Source: Pseudomonadota bacterium
GTDB lineage: Bacteria > Pseudomonadota > Gammaproteobacteria > Burkholderiales > Burkholderiaceae_C
Assembly (NCBI GenBank): GCA_031119395.1
Contig: JAVHYA010000028.1
Location: forward strand, 1-56,116
DNA: 56,116 bases
Direction: 5' to 3'
Shown: positions 8,197 to 15,729 of the stretch, piece by piece
Layout: the number at the start of each line of letters is the position of its first letter
Numbering within the stretch: the stretch's first letter is position 1
Made by a program: the position numbers and the translations under genes
The notes under the pieces: model-generated
The model's input: only the letters and a program-made list of their open reading frames with translations
What the model was told of the DNA's origin: nothing
Database searches by the model: none

Positions 8197-8892
8197 AAGC
8201 CGGCGCAGCCAGTCGCCCAGGAAGGCGTTCACGGTGCCGGGCTTCTCCATCGTCAGCATGTGGCCGCAGGCCGGGACCCAGTGCAGCTCGGCCTGCGGCA
8301 GCAGCGCGGCGATCTCGCGCGAGGCGGCCGGCGGCGTGAGGCGGTCGCTGTCGCCGCACATCACGAGCACCGGGCAGCGCAGCCGGCCCAGGTGCTCGCG
8401 GGCGTCGGGGCGCTGCATCAACGCGCGGTTCTGGCGGATCAGCTGCGCCGCACCGGCGTCGAGGATGATGTCCAGGTAGCGCTGCGTCAGCGCCCGGTCG
8501 GCCGCCTGCGCCGGATGGAAGGCGAAGACGATGTTGGGCTCGATCACGTCGCGCACGTCGCCCTGCTCGAAGAGCTCGATGGCCGAAGCACGCAGCTCGT
8601 AGGTCTCGGGCGTCTCGGGCGCGGCATTGGTGCCCAGCAGGGCCAGCCCGGCGATGCGCTCCGGCGCCTGGCGGGCGGCCTCCATGGCCACCATGCCGCC
8701 CATCGAGGCGCCGCACAGCACCAGGGGGCCAGCCGTCTCGGCAAGCACGGCGGCGGCCATGGTCTCGATGCTGGCGTGACGCATGTGGGCGTCGCTCACG
8801 AGCGGATCGAGCGCCGGTGGGACGATGGGCAACTGGGCTTCCCACAGCCGGGCGTCGCAGGCCAGGCCGGGGAGAAAGACGAGGCGGGGCAT
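8179..8892 (-). CDS. Alpha/beta-fold hydrolase
   Basis: 237 residues, no signal peptide. The nucleophile elbow GASMGG places the serine at residue 63, the acid is probably Asp183 in CGDSDR and the histidine is His211 in CGHMLTMEKP; an oxyanion-hole region FLPGLACDARLW lies at 6-18. The C-terminus LLPSNP and its TAG stop are encoded by repeat A copy 3, so the original end of the protein has probably been replaced. A CAGAAT hexamer on the minus strand ends 6 nt before the ATG, suggesting a leaderless message. Family members include esterases, lactonases and haloperoxidase-like enzymes; the substrate cannot be told from sequence. Confidence 0.85.
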   Translation of the reverse strand: MPRLVFLPGLACDARLWEAQLPIVPPALDPLVSDAHMRHASIETMAAAVLAETAGPLVLCGASMGGMVAMEAARQAPERIAGLALLGTNAAPETPETYELRASAIELFEQGDVRDVIEPNIVFAFHPAQAADRALTQRYLDIILDAGAAQLIRQNRALMQRPDAREHLGRLRCPVLVMCGDSDRLTPPAASREIAALLPQAELHWVPACGHMLTMEKPGTVNAFLGDWLRRLLPSNP

Positions 8893-9006
8893 GGCGGCAT
8901 TCTGGCATCCACCGGCGCCACGGCGCACGGCGCGTGGGTGAGCGGATCGCCCACCCTTGCGCGGCGTCATCCAGGCAGCGCGTGCGTGTGGACAATGGCG
9001 GGGTCC

Positions 9007-9675
9007 ATGCCCACCGACCTGATCCTCATTCGCCACGGCGAAACCGACTGGAACCGCGAACTGCGCTTCCAGGGCCACATCGACGTCCCCCTCAACGACA
9101 CCGGCCACGAGCAGGCGCGCCGCCTGGGCCTGCGCCTGGCGGGGGAGCGCGTGGCGCACATCGTGTGCAGCGACCTGCTGCGCACCCAGCAGACCACCGC
9201 ACCGGCCGCGCAGCAGCTCGGCCTGCCGGTGCAGACCACCGTGACGCTGCGCGAGCAGAACTTCGGCATCGGCGAAGGGCTGCGCGGCGACGAGATCCAG
9301 GCGAAGCATCCGCGCGCCTGGGAGGACTGGCTGCTGTTCCAGGCCGACCGCGGCCTGCCCGGCGGCGAGACCACGCGCCAGTTCCATGCGCGCGCCATCG
9401 CGGCGCTGGGCAGCATCGCCGCTCAGCATCCGGGCGGGACGGTGCTGGTGGTGACGCACGGGGGCGTGCTCGACATGGTGTGGCGCACGGTGCGCGGCCT
9501 GGGGCTGGACGGCCCGCGGCAGAGCGACATCCCCAACGCGGGCATCAGCCGCGTGCGCCTGGCGGACCCGGCGCAACCCGAAGCCATCGAGATCCTCGAC
9601 TGGGCCGACACGGCGCACCTGGTGGGCCTGGGGCCGCAGCCGACCTACGACCAGACACGGCACCTCAAGGGTTGA
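9007..9675 (+). CDS. Histidine phosphatase superfamily protein (GpmB/CobC-like)
   Basis: 222 residues. The phosphate-binding motif LIRHGETDWN has the catalytic His at residue 10, and the second His lies in VVTHGGVLDM. LREQNFGIGEGLRG carries the conserved acid position. The protein fits small cofactor-independent phosphatases labelled GpmB, PhoE or CobC; a true glycolytic mutase role is not implied. A GACAAT hexamer lies 10 nt upstream of the ATG. The gene is divergent from the alpha/beta hydrolase, and the 114-bp gap between them carries -10-like boxes on both strands. Confidence 0.85.
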   Translation: MPTDLILIRHGETDWNRELRFQGHIDVPLNDTGHEQARRLGLRLAGERVAHIVCSDLLRTQQTTAPAAQQLGLPVQTTVTLREQNFGIGEGLRGDEIQAKHPRAWEDWLLFQADRGLPGGETTRQFHARAIAALGSIAAQHPGGTVLVVTHGGVLDMVWRTVRGLGLDGPRQSDIPNAGISRVRLADPAQPEAIEILDWADTAHLVGLGPQPTYDQTRHLKG

Positions 9676-9707
9676 GCGGCCGGCCGGCGTCCCGTCGATG
9701 GACGGCG

Positions 9708-9935
9708 TCAGCGCTGCAACGCCAGCGCCGCGTCCTCGCACCAGAACTGCGCCGCCGCGTAGAAGCCGTCCCACACGCAGCCATTGCAGCCGCGGCCGCA
9801 GCAGGTCGTCGGTTCGGGCGGCGGCGCGCGCAATGCCACGCCCTGCATCCCGGCCCGCGCCTGCCACGCGGCGAAGCAGGCACGCGCGTGCGCGAGGTCG
9901 CCGGCGCGGGGCGATGCGGGCGGGGTGTCGCTCAT
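9708..9935 (-). CDS. Small cysteine-rich oxidoreductase-like protein
   Basis: 75 residues with the cluster PPPEPTTCCGRGCNGCVWD: four cysteines in a C-C-x3-C-x2-C arrangement followed by a Trp, the pattern of the Oxidored-like family (PF09791), which also occurs as the N-terminal extension of some eukaryotic oxidoreductases. The cysteines could bind iron-sulfur or zinc; biochemical role unknown. Its ATG overlaps the stop of the SGNH hydrolase gene by ATGA, so the two are co-translated. Confidence 0.75.
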   Translation of the reverse strand: MSDTPPASPRAGDLAHARACFAAWQARAGMQGVALRAPPPEPTTCCGRGCNGCVWDGFYAAAQFWCEDAALALQR

Positions 9936-10567
9936 CGCCAGCCCGCAGTGCGCAACTGCTCGGCGACCTGCTGCGCGATGCGCGCGTAACCCTGCGCATT
10001 GGCATGGATGCGGTCGGAGCGAAGCGCCGCATCCGACAGCACCTGCGCATACACGCCCGGGATCAGCAGCGCCCCGCCGGCGCGCGCCAGCTCGGCGTAG
10101 AAGGGCGCATCGCTCAACGCGCCCACGGCGGCCCGCATGGCGTCGGGTGCCGGCGTGGCGATCAGCGCCACGTGCGGCGTGTGGGCGCGGGCCTGCGCGA
10201 GCAGCTCGGCGATGCGGCTGCGCGTGGTGTCCGCCGGCACGCCGCGCAGCATGTCGTTGCCGCCGATGCCGACCAGGATCGCGTCGAAGCGCTGCGCCGC
10301 CAGCAGCGGCGCGAGGCGTGCCAGCGCGCCTTCGGCGGTGTCGCCGTTCACGCCCTCGTTCGCCACCTGCCAGCCGGTGATGGACGCCAGCTGCGCCGGC
10401 CACGCGGCCTCGGGCGGCGCGCCGTAGCCGAAGGTCAGGCTGTCGCCGAGCGCCAGCACGGTGGCGCCGGCCGGCAGCATCGCGGCCTGGGGCGCGTTGC
10501 GCCGGCATGCCGAGAGGGCCCAGGGCGCGGCGGCGGCGAGCAGGGTGAGGAGGTGGCGGCGGTGCAT
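9932..10567 (-). CDS. SGNH/GDSL-family lipoprotein esterase (TesA/arylesterase type)
   Basis: 211 residues. The N-terminus HRRHLLTLLAAAAPWALSAC is a lipoprotein signal with the modified cysteine at residue 21. Block I is ALGDSLTFGYG with the catalytic Ser at 43; block III is VGIGGNDM; the Asp/His pair is in DRIHANAQGY near the C-terminus. The family hydrolyses acyl esters, thioesters and aryl esters; an envelope location is expected from the lipobox. Start at 10567 is chosen because it gives the lipoprotein signal directly. Downstream it overlaps the cysteine-rich small gene. Confidence 0.87.
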   Translation of the reverse strand: MHRRHLLTLLAAAAPWALSACRRNAPQAAMLPAGATVLALGDSLTFGYGAPPEAAWPAQLASITGWQVANEGVNGDTAEGALARLAPLLAAQRFDAILVGIGGNDMLRGVPADTTRSRIAELLAQARAHTPHVALIATPAPDAMRAAVGALSDAPFYAELARAGGALLIPGVYAQVLSDAALRSDRIHANAQGYARIAQQVAEQLRTAGWR

Positions 10568-10614
10568 GACGCGGGGCAGTGTAGAGACCGGCCAACAACC
10601 CCACGGTTTGAAGT

Positions 10615-10672
10615 CCAATCGGGCCGCAGCGCCCGCCGGCTCTGCGCAAGCAGCTATGAATTTCGTAGCAAA
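10615..10672 (+). repeat. Interspersed repeat family A, copy 4
   Basis: Near-consensus copy: TCGGGCCGCAGCGCCCGCCG then GCAAGCAGCTATGAATTTCG and TAGCAAA. Lies in the 110-bp gap between the SGNH hydrolase start and the GntR gene, ending 5 bp beyond the GntR stop. Confidence 0.85.
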
Positions 10673-10677
10673 CCGGC

Positions 10678-11424
10678 TCAGTGCCGTGCGTGGTGCCGCT
10701 CGTACAGCTCCAGCACGATGTCCTTCACCCCGTTCACATGCGCGGCCACCGCGCGGGCCGCGGCCTCGGGATCGCGCTGGCGCAGCGCGGCCACGATGGC
10801 GCGGTGGTCCTCGTTGGAGCTGCGGTTGAAACCCGCCAGCGACAGCTGCATGAAGGACATGCGCTGGATGTGGCCCTGCAGCATCGCGAGGATCTGCTTG
10901 GACAGCGGCCGCTCGGCGGCGCGGTAGAGCAGGTCGTGGAAGGCCCCGTTCAGCTCGCTGAAGGCCCAGGCCGTGGGTGCGTCGTCCATCGCGGCCACCA
11001 GGCGCTCGGCCTCGTCGAGGTCCGCCGCCGTGAGCAGCGGCGCGGCGGTGCGCATCAGGTGCGGCTCGACCATCGAGCGCAGCTCGAAGGCGTCGCGCAG
11101 CTGCGCCAGCGTCAGTTCCTTGACCAGCGCGCCGCGGTTGAGCAGCAGCTCGACGAAGCCGTGCGCCTCCAGCGTGCGCAGCGCCTCGCGCACCGGGATC
11201 TTGCTGACGTGGAACAGCGCGGCCAGCTCGTCCTGCCGCAGCGCGCGGCCCGGCGCGAGCAGCCCGCGCACGATGGCCTCGTGCAGCACCCGCACGATGT
11301 CGTCGGTCGACAGCCGCCCGCCGGCGGCCGTGCGGCGCTCGCGCACCAGCCGCTGCAGCGGCGTCTCGCCGGCCGCGGCGCCGGCCTCAGCGGGCGTCGG
11401 CGCGTCGGCTGTCGTGGGCTTCAT
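10678..11424 (-). CDS. GntR-family transcriptional regulator (FadR/FCD subfamily)
   Basis: 248 residues. A winged helix-turn-helix occupies about residues 40-105 (LRQDELAALFHVSKIPVREALRTLEAHGFVEL, split here as LRQDELAALFHVSKIP and VREALRTLEAHG), followed by an all-helical FCD ligand domain with the metal-binding type residues ELNGAFHDLLY and a C-terminal EDHRAIVAAL. It is the last gene of the minus-strand transporter unit; its ATG lies 38 bp inside the end of the ATPase gene, so expression is coupled. It probably represses the operon until the imported ligand binds; a candidate operator lies upstream of the first gene. Confidence 0.9.
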   Translation of the reverse strand: MKPTTADAPTPAEAGAAAGETPLQRLVRERRTAAGGRLSTDDIVRVLHEAIVRGLLAPGRALRQDELAALFHVSKIPVREALRTLEAHGFVELLLNRGALVKELTLAQLRDAFELRSMVEPHLMRTAAPLLTAADLDEAERLVAAMDDAPTAWAFSELNGAFHDLLYRAAERPLSKQILAMLQGHIQRMSFMQLSLAGFNRSSNEDHRAIVAALRQRDPEAAARAVAAHVNGVKDIVLELYERHHARH

Positions 11425-12238
11425 GGATCTTCTCGCGCACGAAGGCGCAGATCTCGTTGAACAGCGGGTGCTCCTGCATCTGCGCGCGGCGCGGCCGTTC
11501 GAAGGGCACGCGGATGTCGGCCACGATGCGCGAGGGCCGCGCGTTCATCACCAGCACGCGGTCGGACAGGAACACCGCCTCGCGGATGCTGTGGGTGATG
11601 AACACCGCGGTCTTGTGCACCTGATCCCACAGCCGGGCCAGCATCAGGTTCATGTCGTCGCGCGTGATCGCGTCCAGGGCCGAGAAGGGCTCGTCCATCA
11701 TCAGCAGGCGCGGGTCGTTCACCAGCCCGCGGCAGATCGCCACGCGCTGGCGCATGCCCCCGGACAGCTCGGCCGGCCGCTTGTCGCGAAACTCCCAGAG
11801 CCCCGTGAGCTTCAGCAGCCGCTCGGCCTCGGGCAGGTGGTCGGCGAGCACGCGCTTTTGCGTGCGGATCGGGAAGAGCACGTTCTCCAGCACGCTCTTC
11901 CAGGGCAGCAGCGTGGCGTCCTGGAACACGTAGCCGAAGTCGCGGCGCGGCGCGTCCACCGCGCGGCCGTCGACGGCGATGCGGCCGGCGGTCGGCAGCT
12001 CGAGCCCGCCGATCATCGACATCAGCGTGCTCTTGCCGCAGCCGCTCGGGCCGACCAGGCTCACGAAGTCGCCCTCGTCGATGTCGAAGTCGGCGCGTTC
12101 CACGGCGTGCACGTCGCCGTTGCGGGTGGCGTAGGTCTTGCCGACCTGCTGCACCGTGAGGTAGCTGCGGTCGCGCTCGGGCGCGGTGCTGCGCGGCAGC
12201 AGCCAGGGGCGGGTGGGGGTGTCCAGGGTCGAATCCAT
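11387..12238 (-). CDS. ABC transporter ATP-binding protein (NitT/TauT family)
   Basis: 283 residues. Walker A GPSGCGKST near 61-69, Q-loop VFQDATLLPW, signature LSGGMRQR, Walker B LLMMDEPFSALD and the switch histidine in FITHSIREA are all present, so it should hydrolyse ATP. The DATLLPW Q-loop is characteristic of nitrate/sulfonate/taurine and pyrimidine-type importers. The start follows the permease stop by 5 nt. The C-terminus overlaps the GntR start by 38 bp. Confidence 0.93.
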   Translation of the reverse strand: MDSTLDTPTRPWLLPRSTAPERDRSYLTVQQVGKTYATRNGDVHAVERADFDIDEGDFVSLVGPSGCGKSTLMSMIGGLELPTAGRIAVDGRAVDAPRRDFGYVFQDATLLPWKSVLENVLFPIRTQKRVLADHLPEAERLLKLTGLWEFRDKRPAELSGGMRQRVAICRGLVNDPRLLMMDEPFSALDAITRDDMNLMLARLWDQVHKTAVFITHSIREAVFLSDRVLVMNARPSRIVADIRVPFERPRRAQMQEHPLFNEICAFVREKIHEAHDSRRADAR

Positions 12239-12243
12239 CGTGC

Positions 12244-13002
12244 TCAGGCCCCGAAGGCATGCCGGGTCCAGCGCTCCAGCAGGGCCACGATGCCGTAGAA
12301 GCCCAGTCCGAAGAAGCACAGCACCGTGATGGCGGCCAGGATCAGCGAGGTGTCGGCCTGCGAGGACGCGAAGAGGATGAGGTAGCCCAGTCCCGCCTGC
12401 GAGGTGATGAACTCGCCGACGATCACGCCGATGATGGCGAAGGTGGTCGCGATCTTCATGCCGCTGAACACGTAGGGCAGCGCGTGCGGCAGGCGCACCG
12501 ACACGAACACCTGCCAGCTCGAGGCCGTGAGCGCCCGGCACAGGCGCAGCAGCGACCGGTCGACGTGGTCCAGCCCGGCCAGCGCCGCGATCACCACCGG
12601 GAAGAAGCTGATGAAGACCGAGAAGGTCAGCCGCGACTGGAAGCCGATGCCCAGCCAGACGATGAACAGCGGCGCCAGCGCGATCTTGGGGATGAGCTGG
12701 AACAGCACGACGTTGGGGTAGAGCATGCTGCGCATCAGGCCCGAGGCGCTGAGCAACGCCGCCAGCGCCACGCCCAGCAGCGAGGCGATGGCGAAGCCGG
12801 CCACGCTCTCCCACACCGTGGGCCAGGCATGTTCCATGAGGAGCGGGAAGGTCTCCACCAGGCGCCGGGCGATCGCGCTGGGCGCGGGCAGCAGCACCTC
12901 GCGGATGTCGAAGGCGCGCACCACGATCTCCCACAGCACCAGCGTGCCGACCGCGAAGGCGAGCGGCAGGCCGATGCGCTGCAGCGGGCCGGCCCCGTTC
13001 AT
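12244..13002 (-). CDS. ABC transporter permease (NitT/TauT family, BPD inner-membrane component)
   Basis: 252 residues with six predicted hydrophobic segments beginning at about residues 8, 65, 95, 120, 180 and 215. The EAA-type coupling motif is in the region around ALTASSWQVFVSVRLPHAL, which matches the ATPase-docking loop of this permease class. Its ATG overlaps the stop of the RutB-like gene (ATGA), and the ATPase begins 5 nt after its stop. Confidence 0.92.
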   Translation of the reverse strand: MNGAGPLQRIGLPLAFAVGTLVLWEIVVRAFDIREVLLPAPSAIARRLVETFPLLMEHAWPTVWESVAGFAIASLLGVALAALLSASGLMRSMLYPNVVLFQLIPKIALAPLFIVWLGIGFQSRLTFSVFISFFPVVIAALAGLDHVDRSLLRLCRALTASSWQVFVSVRLPHALPYVFSGMKIATTFAIIGVIVGEFITSQAGLGYLILFASSQADTSLILAAITVLCFFGLGFYGIVALLERWTRHAFGA

Positions 13003-13682
13003 GGCGCAGGCAGGCCGTCGAGCAGCGCCACGATGTCGTCGGTGCCGGCGGTCCAGCCGAAGAATTTCTCGGTGTTGAACACGCTGGCCTCGAAGACCGC
13101 CGGCGGGCCGGCGTGCAGGGTCGCGTCGGCCACCATGACGGCGAAGAACTCGCGATGGAAGGCGTCGCGCACCGCCGTCTCGACGCACACGTTGGTGTTG
13201 ACGCCCACGAACACCAGCGTGGTGATGCCGTGCGCGCGCAGCAGCATCTCCAGGTTCGTGCCGGCGAAGGCGCTGTAGCGCGGCTTGTGCACCACGGGCT
13301 CGTGGGGCAGGGGCTGCATCGCGTCGACGATGGCATGGTCCCACGAGCCGCGGATCAGCAGCTGGCTGCCGGGGTGCGCCCGCATGTACTTGAGCGGGTT
13401 GGACTTGTGCCACATCGGCGAGGTCGGCCCGCCGGCCTCGGCCAGGCTCTCGCTCCAGCCGTTCTGCGCGTGCACGACCATCAGGCCGGCCCGGCGCGCG
13501 GCCTGCAGCACGCGGGCGGCGCGGGCGATCACGGGCGGCGTGCCCGAGATGTCGAAGCCGGCGAGGTCCAGGTAGCCGCCCGGCGAGAGGTAGCCGTTCT
13601 GCATGTCGATCACCACCAGGGCGGTCTGCGCCCGCGTGGCCTGCAGCGGCTCCGGGCGGGCCGGGATCGCGAAGGACGCCAT
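12999..13682 (-). CDS. Isochorismatase-family cysteine hydrolase, RutB-like (ureidoacrylate amidohydrolase type)
   Basis: 227 residues. The catalytic Asp-Lys-Cys triad is visible: Asp26 in VVIDMQNG, Lys133 in HKPRYSAF and Cys166 in NTNVCVET. Beyond the triad it shares long RutB-specific stretches from memory of the E. coli protein: PGGYLDLAGFD, QNGW, EAGGP-SP-HKSN and FNTEKFFGW. RutB cleaves ureidoacrylate (peracid) in uracil breakdown. No other rut gene is in the window; instead it sits between the binding protein and the permease of an importer, overlapping both (ATGA). The likely role is hydrolysis of an imported ureido or carbamoyl compound. Function as an N-carbamoyl amidase is the main alternative. 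Confidence 0.85.
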   Translation of the reverse strand: MASFAIPARPEPLQATRAQTALVVIDMQNGYLSPGGYLDLAGFDISGTPPVIARAARVLQAARRAGLMVVHAQNGWSESLAEAGGPTSPMWHKSNPLKYMRAHPGSQLLIRGSWDHAIVDAMQPLPHEPVVHKPRYSAFAGTNLEMLLRAHGITTLVFVGVNTNVCVETAVRDAFHREFFAVMVADATLHAGPPAVFEASVFNTEKFFGWTAGTDDIVALLDGLPAP

Positions 13683-14788
13683 CAGGCGCCGCTCACCATC
13701 TTGCTGTACGGGGCGACGTTCTTGCGGATGGCGTCCCACTCGGCCCCGCTGAGCTTGATCCTGCCGACGAAGCGGTTGGTGGCGAGGTCCTCGGGCACGA
13801 GCGGCTTGGCATCGGCCTTCAGTGCGCCGGCGCGGGCGGCCAGCGAGATCATGCCGGCCAGCTTGGGGATGCTGCTGTAGCCCATGCCGTGCTCGATCGC
13901 TTCCGGCGCCACCATGGTGGCCTGGGCCAGGCCCTGCGACAGCCGGGCGTTCTCCTTGCCGCCCTTGGCCAGCGCGATCTCGGGCTGGGCCTTGTAGAGG
14001 ATTTCGAGCGACTCGTCGGGCTTCTTGAGCGTGTAGACCACCGATTCCAGGATGCCGTCGACCATGGCCTGGCACAGGCCGGGGTCGCCGTTGATGGTCT
14101 CGGTGCGCGCGATGACCTGCGCCGCATAGAGCTCGATGCCGGACTTGGCCCAGGGGATGAAGCGCGTCTTCACGCCCAGCGAGTCGAGCACCGGGATGCT
14201 GGACGAGCCGATGGCCGTGATCGCGTCGACCTGCCTGTCCATCAGCGCGCGCTCGATCAGGCGCGCATCGAGCTGCTGGCGCGTGACCTTCGACAGGTCG
14301 ATGCCGGTCTTGGCGGCGAAGGCCGTCCAGTAGGGCGATTCGGCCGAAGTGGCGACGGTGCCCACGCGCTTGCCCTCGAAGTCCTTGGGGGTGCGGATCG
14401 GCGAGTCGGCCAGCACCAGGTTGCCCATCAGCGAGTCGTAGCCGACGGTGGCCAGCGCCTGCAGCGGCAGACCGCGCGCCATGTTGACCAGGGTGCCGCC
14501 GAAGAAGACCACGCCCAGGTCGAACTGCTTGTTGGCCACCGCCTGCGCGGCAGCCACCGAGCCGTTGCCGCGCGAGACCGTCAGGTCGATGCCGCGCTTC
14601 TTGAAGTAACCCAGCTCCTTGCCCACCATGGGCCAGTAGTTGGAGCCGTTGACCACCCAGGGCAGCGTGATGCTGATGGCGCGCGTCTGCGCGAAGGCGG
14701 GCAGGGCGAGGGTGCTGCCGGCGGCGGCGGCGCCGGCCGCCTGCAGCAGTCGGCGGCGGGACAGGGCGGGCGGGGTGCGAGAGGACAT
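13682..14788 (-). CDS. ABC transporter substrate-binding protein (NMT1/THI5-like, NitT/TauT family)
   Basis: 368 residues, first gene of the unit. The N-terminus SRRRLLQAAGAAAAG resembles a twin-arginine signal and ends at AFAQ near residue 33. The mature part has NMT1-like landmarks: YFKKRGIDLTV, FDLGVVFFGGTLVNMARG, and DFEGKRVGTV. Such proteins deliver nitrate, sulfonates, riboflavin, or pyrimidine-like ligands. The next gene encodes a RutB-like enzyme, which points to a ureide or pyrimidine-derived ligand. The ATG at 14788 is preceded by GGAG on the minus strand. Confidence 0.9.
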   Translation of the reverse strand: MSSRTPPALSRRRLLQAAGAAAAGSTLALPAFAQTRAISITLPWVVNGSNYWPMVGKELGYFKKRGIDLTVSRGNGSVAAAQAVANKQFDLGVVFFGGTLVNMARGLPLQALATVGYDSLMGNLVLADSPIRTPKDFEGKRVGTVATSAESPYWTAFAAKTGIDLSKVTRQQLDARLIERALMDRQVDAITAIGSSSIPVLDSLGVKTRFIPWAKSGIELYAAQVIARTETINGDPGLCQAMVDGILESVVYTLKKPDESLEILYKAQPEIALAKGGKENARLSQGLAQATMVAPEAIEHGMGYSSIPKLAGMISLAARAGALKADAKPLVPEDLATNRFVGRIKLSGAEWDAIRKNVAPYSKMVSGA

Positions 14789-14820
14789 GGCGGACTCCGG
14801 AGGCCGTTCGGGTCCATCGC

Positions 14821-14871
14821 GGTGCAGCACGGCCGGGCGCGATGCACCAAAACGTATACGAAAGAAGATAC
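14821..14871 (-). promoter_or_regulatory. Candidate operator/promoter region of the RutB-type transporter operon
   Basis: The only gap upstream of the operon holds a perfect palindrome CGTATACG at 14853-14860, read in context as TTCGTATACGTT, plus a second half-site-like GTATC 9-11 bp away. FCD-type GntR proteins often bind TNGTATACNA-like sites. An outer inverted pair GGTGCA (14821) and TGCACC (14843) flanks the left side. These sites are the obvious target for the GntR encoded at the end of the operon. This is a prediction. Confidence 0.5.
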
Positions 14872-14940
14872 GAAAGTGCGGACGCCCTGTTTCAAGCAGG
14901 TTGCGTACCAAGCGGCGCCCGGTGCCCGGCGCGCGTTCGC

Positions 14941-15657
14941 TCAGTCGCGCAGGCCCCAGCCGCCGTCCACCGCCTGCAGCAGCGGCGAGTCGAACACGCC
15001 GACCAGGCGCGCCGCGCGTTCGGGCCCGAGGGTCTGGACCCAGCGCCGGCCCTGGCGCATCGCCACGCCGCAGGCCAGCACCTGCGCGCCGAGCGACTCG
15101 ATGAGCGTCCAGGGCGCGCCCAGCGTGCTGCCGCTGCTCACCGCGTCGTCCACCAGCACCACCCGTTTTCCCCGCACCAGCGGCAGCAGGTGGGGGTCGA
15201 GATACACCCGCTTGCCGGCCGTGGGCGTGGTGATCGACTGCACGGCGCCCGACAGCGCCTCGTCGTACCAGAACTTGCGCGAGTAGCCCATGGGCACGTA
15301 GCGGCTGTGGCCCAGGTGGCGGGCCACGACGGGCGCGAAGGTCAGGCCCAGCGTCGGGATGCCGATGACCACCTCGGGCTCCAGCGGCGCGAGGCGGTCG
15401 GCCAGCATCCGGCCCAGGGTCTCGACCACGTCCAGCGAGGCCTGGTTGCAGATCAGCGACGCGACGGCATGCGTCGGCTCGCTGTCCAGCGCGCGGATGG
15501 GCAGCATCAGCACGCGGCCGTCGGGCAGGCGCGCGGGGTAGCCGTACTGCCAGGGGCCGTCGGCGGGGCCGGCCTCGTCGGCGTCGACGATGCGCTGCCA
15601 GTAGGCCGTGGTGGGCTCGGTGAAGGGGGCCGCGGGCGTCGGCGAGGGGGTCGTCAT
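14941..15657 (-). CDS. Phosphoribosyltransferase domain protein
   Basis: 238 residues. The PRPP-binding motif VVLVDDAVSSGSTL is intact near residues 165-178. LEPEVVIGIPTLGLTFAPVVARHLGH forms the first conserved strand-loop of type I PRTases, and SRKFWYD resembles the flexible hood loop. No signal peptide. The N-terminal 80 residues are unusual for an adenine or orotate PRTase and may form a family-specific lid. The base substrate is unknown; it is not obviously Apt, Hpt, PyrE or Upp. It is encoded upstream of, and in the same direction as, the RutB-type operon, separated by a regulatory gap. Confidence 0.8.
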   Translation of the reverse strand: MTTPSPTPAAPFTEPTTAYWQRIVDADEAGPADGPWQYGYPARLPDGRVLMLPIRALDSEPTHAVASLICNQASLDVVETLGRMLADRLAPLEPEVVIGIPTLGLTFAPVVARHLGHSRYVPMGYSRKFWYDEALSGAVQSITTPTAGKRVYLDPHLLPLVRGKRVVLVDDAVSSGSTLGAPWTLIESLGAQVLACGVAMRQGRRWVQTLGPERAARLVGVFDSPLLQAVDGGWGLRD

Positions 15658-15670
15658 CCGGAGTTCTGAA

Positions 15671-15729
15671 TCAAATAGGCCTGTAGCGCCCGCCGGGCTT
15701 GCGGCAGCAGCTATGAATTCGATAGCAAT
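15671..15729 (+). repeat. Interspersed repeat family A, copy 5
   Basis: TAGGCCTGTAGCGCCCGCCG then GCAGCAGCTATGAATTCGAT and AGCAA. Fills the gap between the phosphoribosyltransferase start and the TTC38-like gene, ending directly at the TTC38-like stop codon. Confidence 0.85.
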
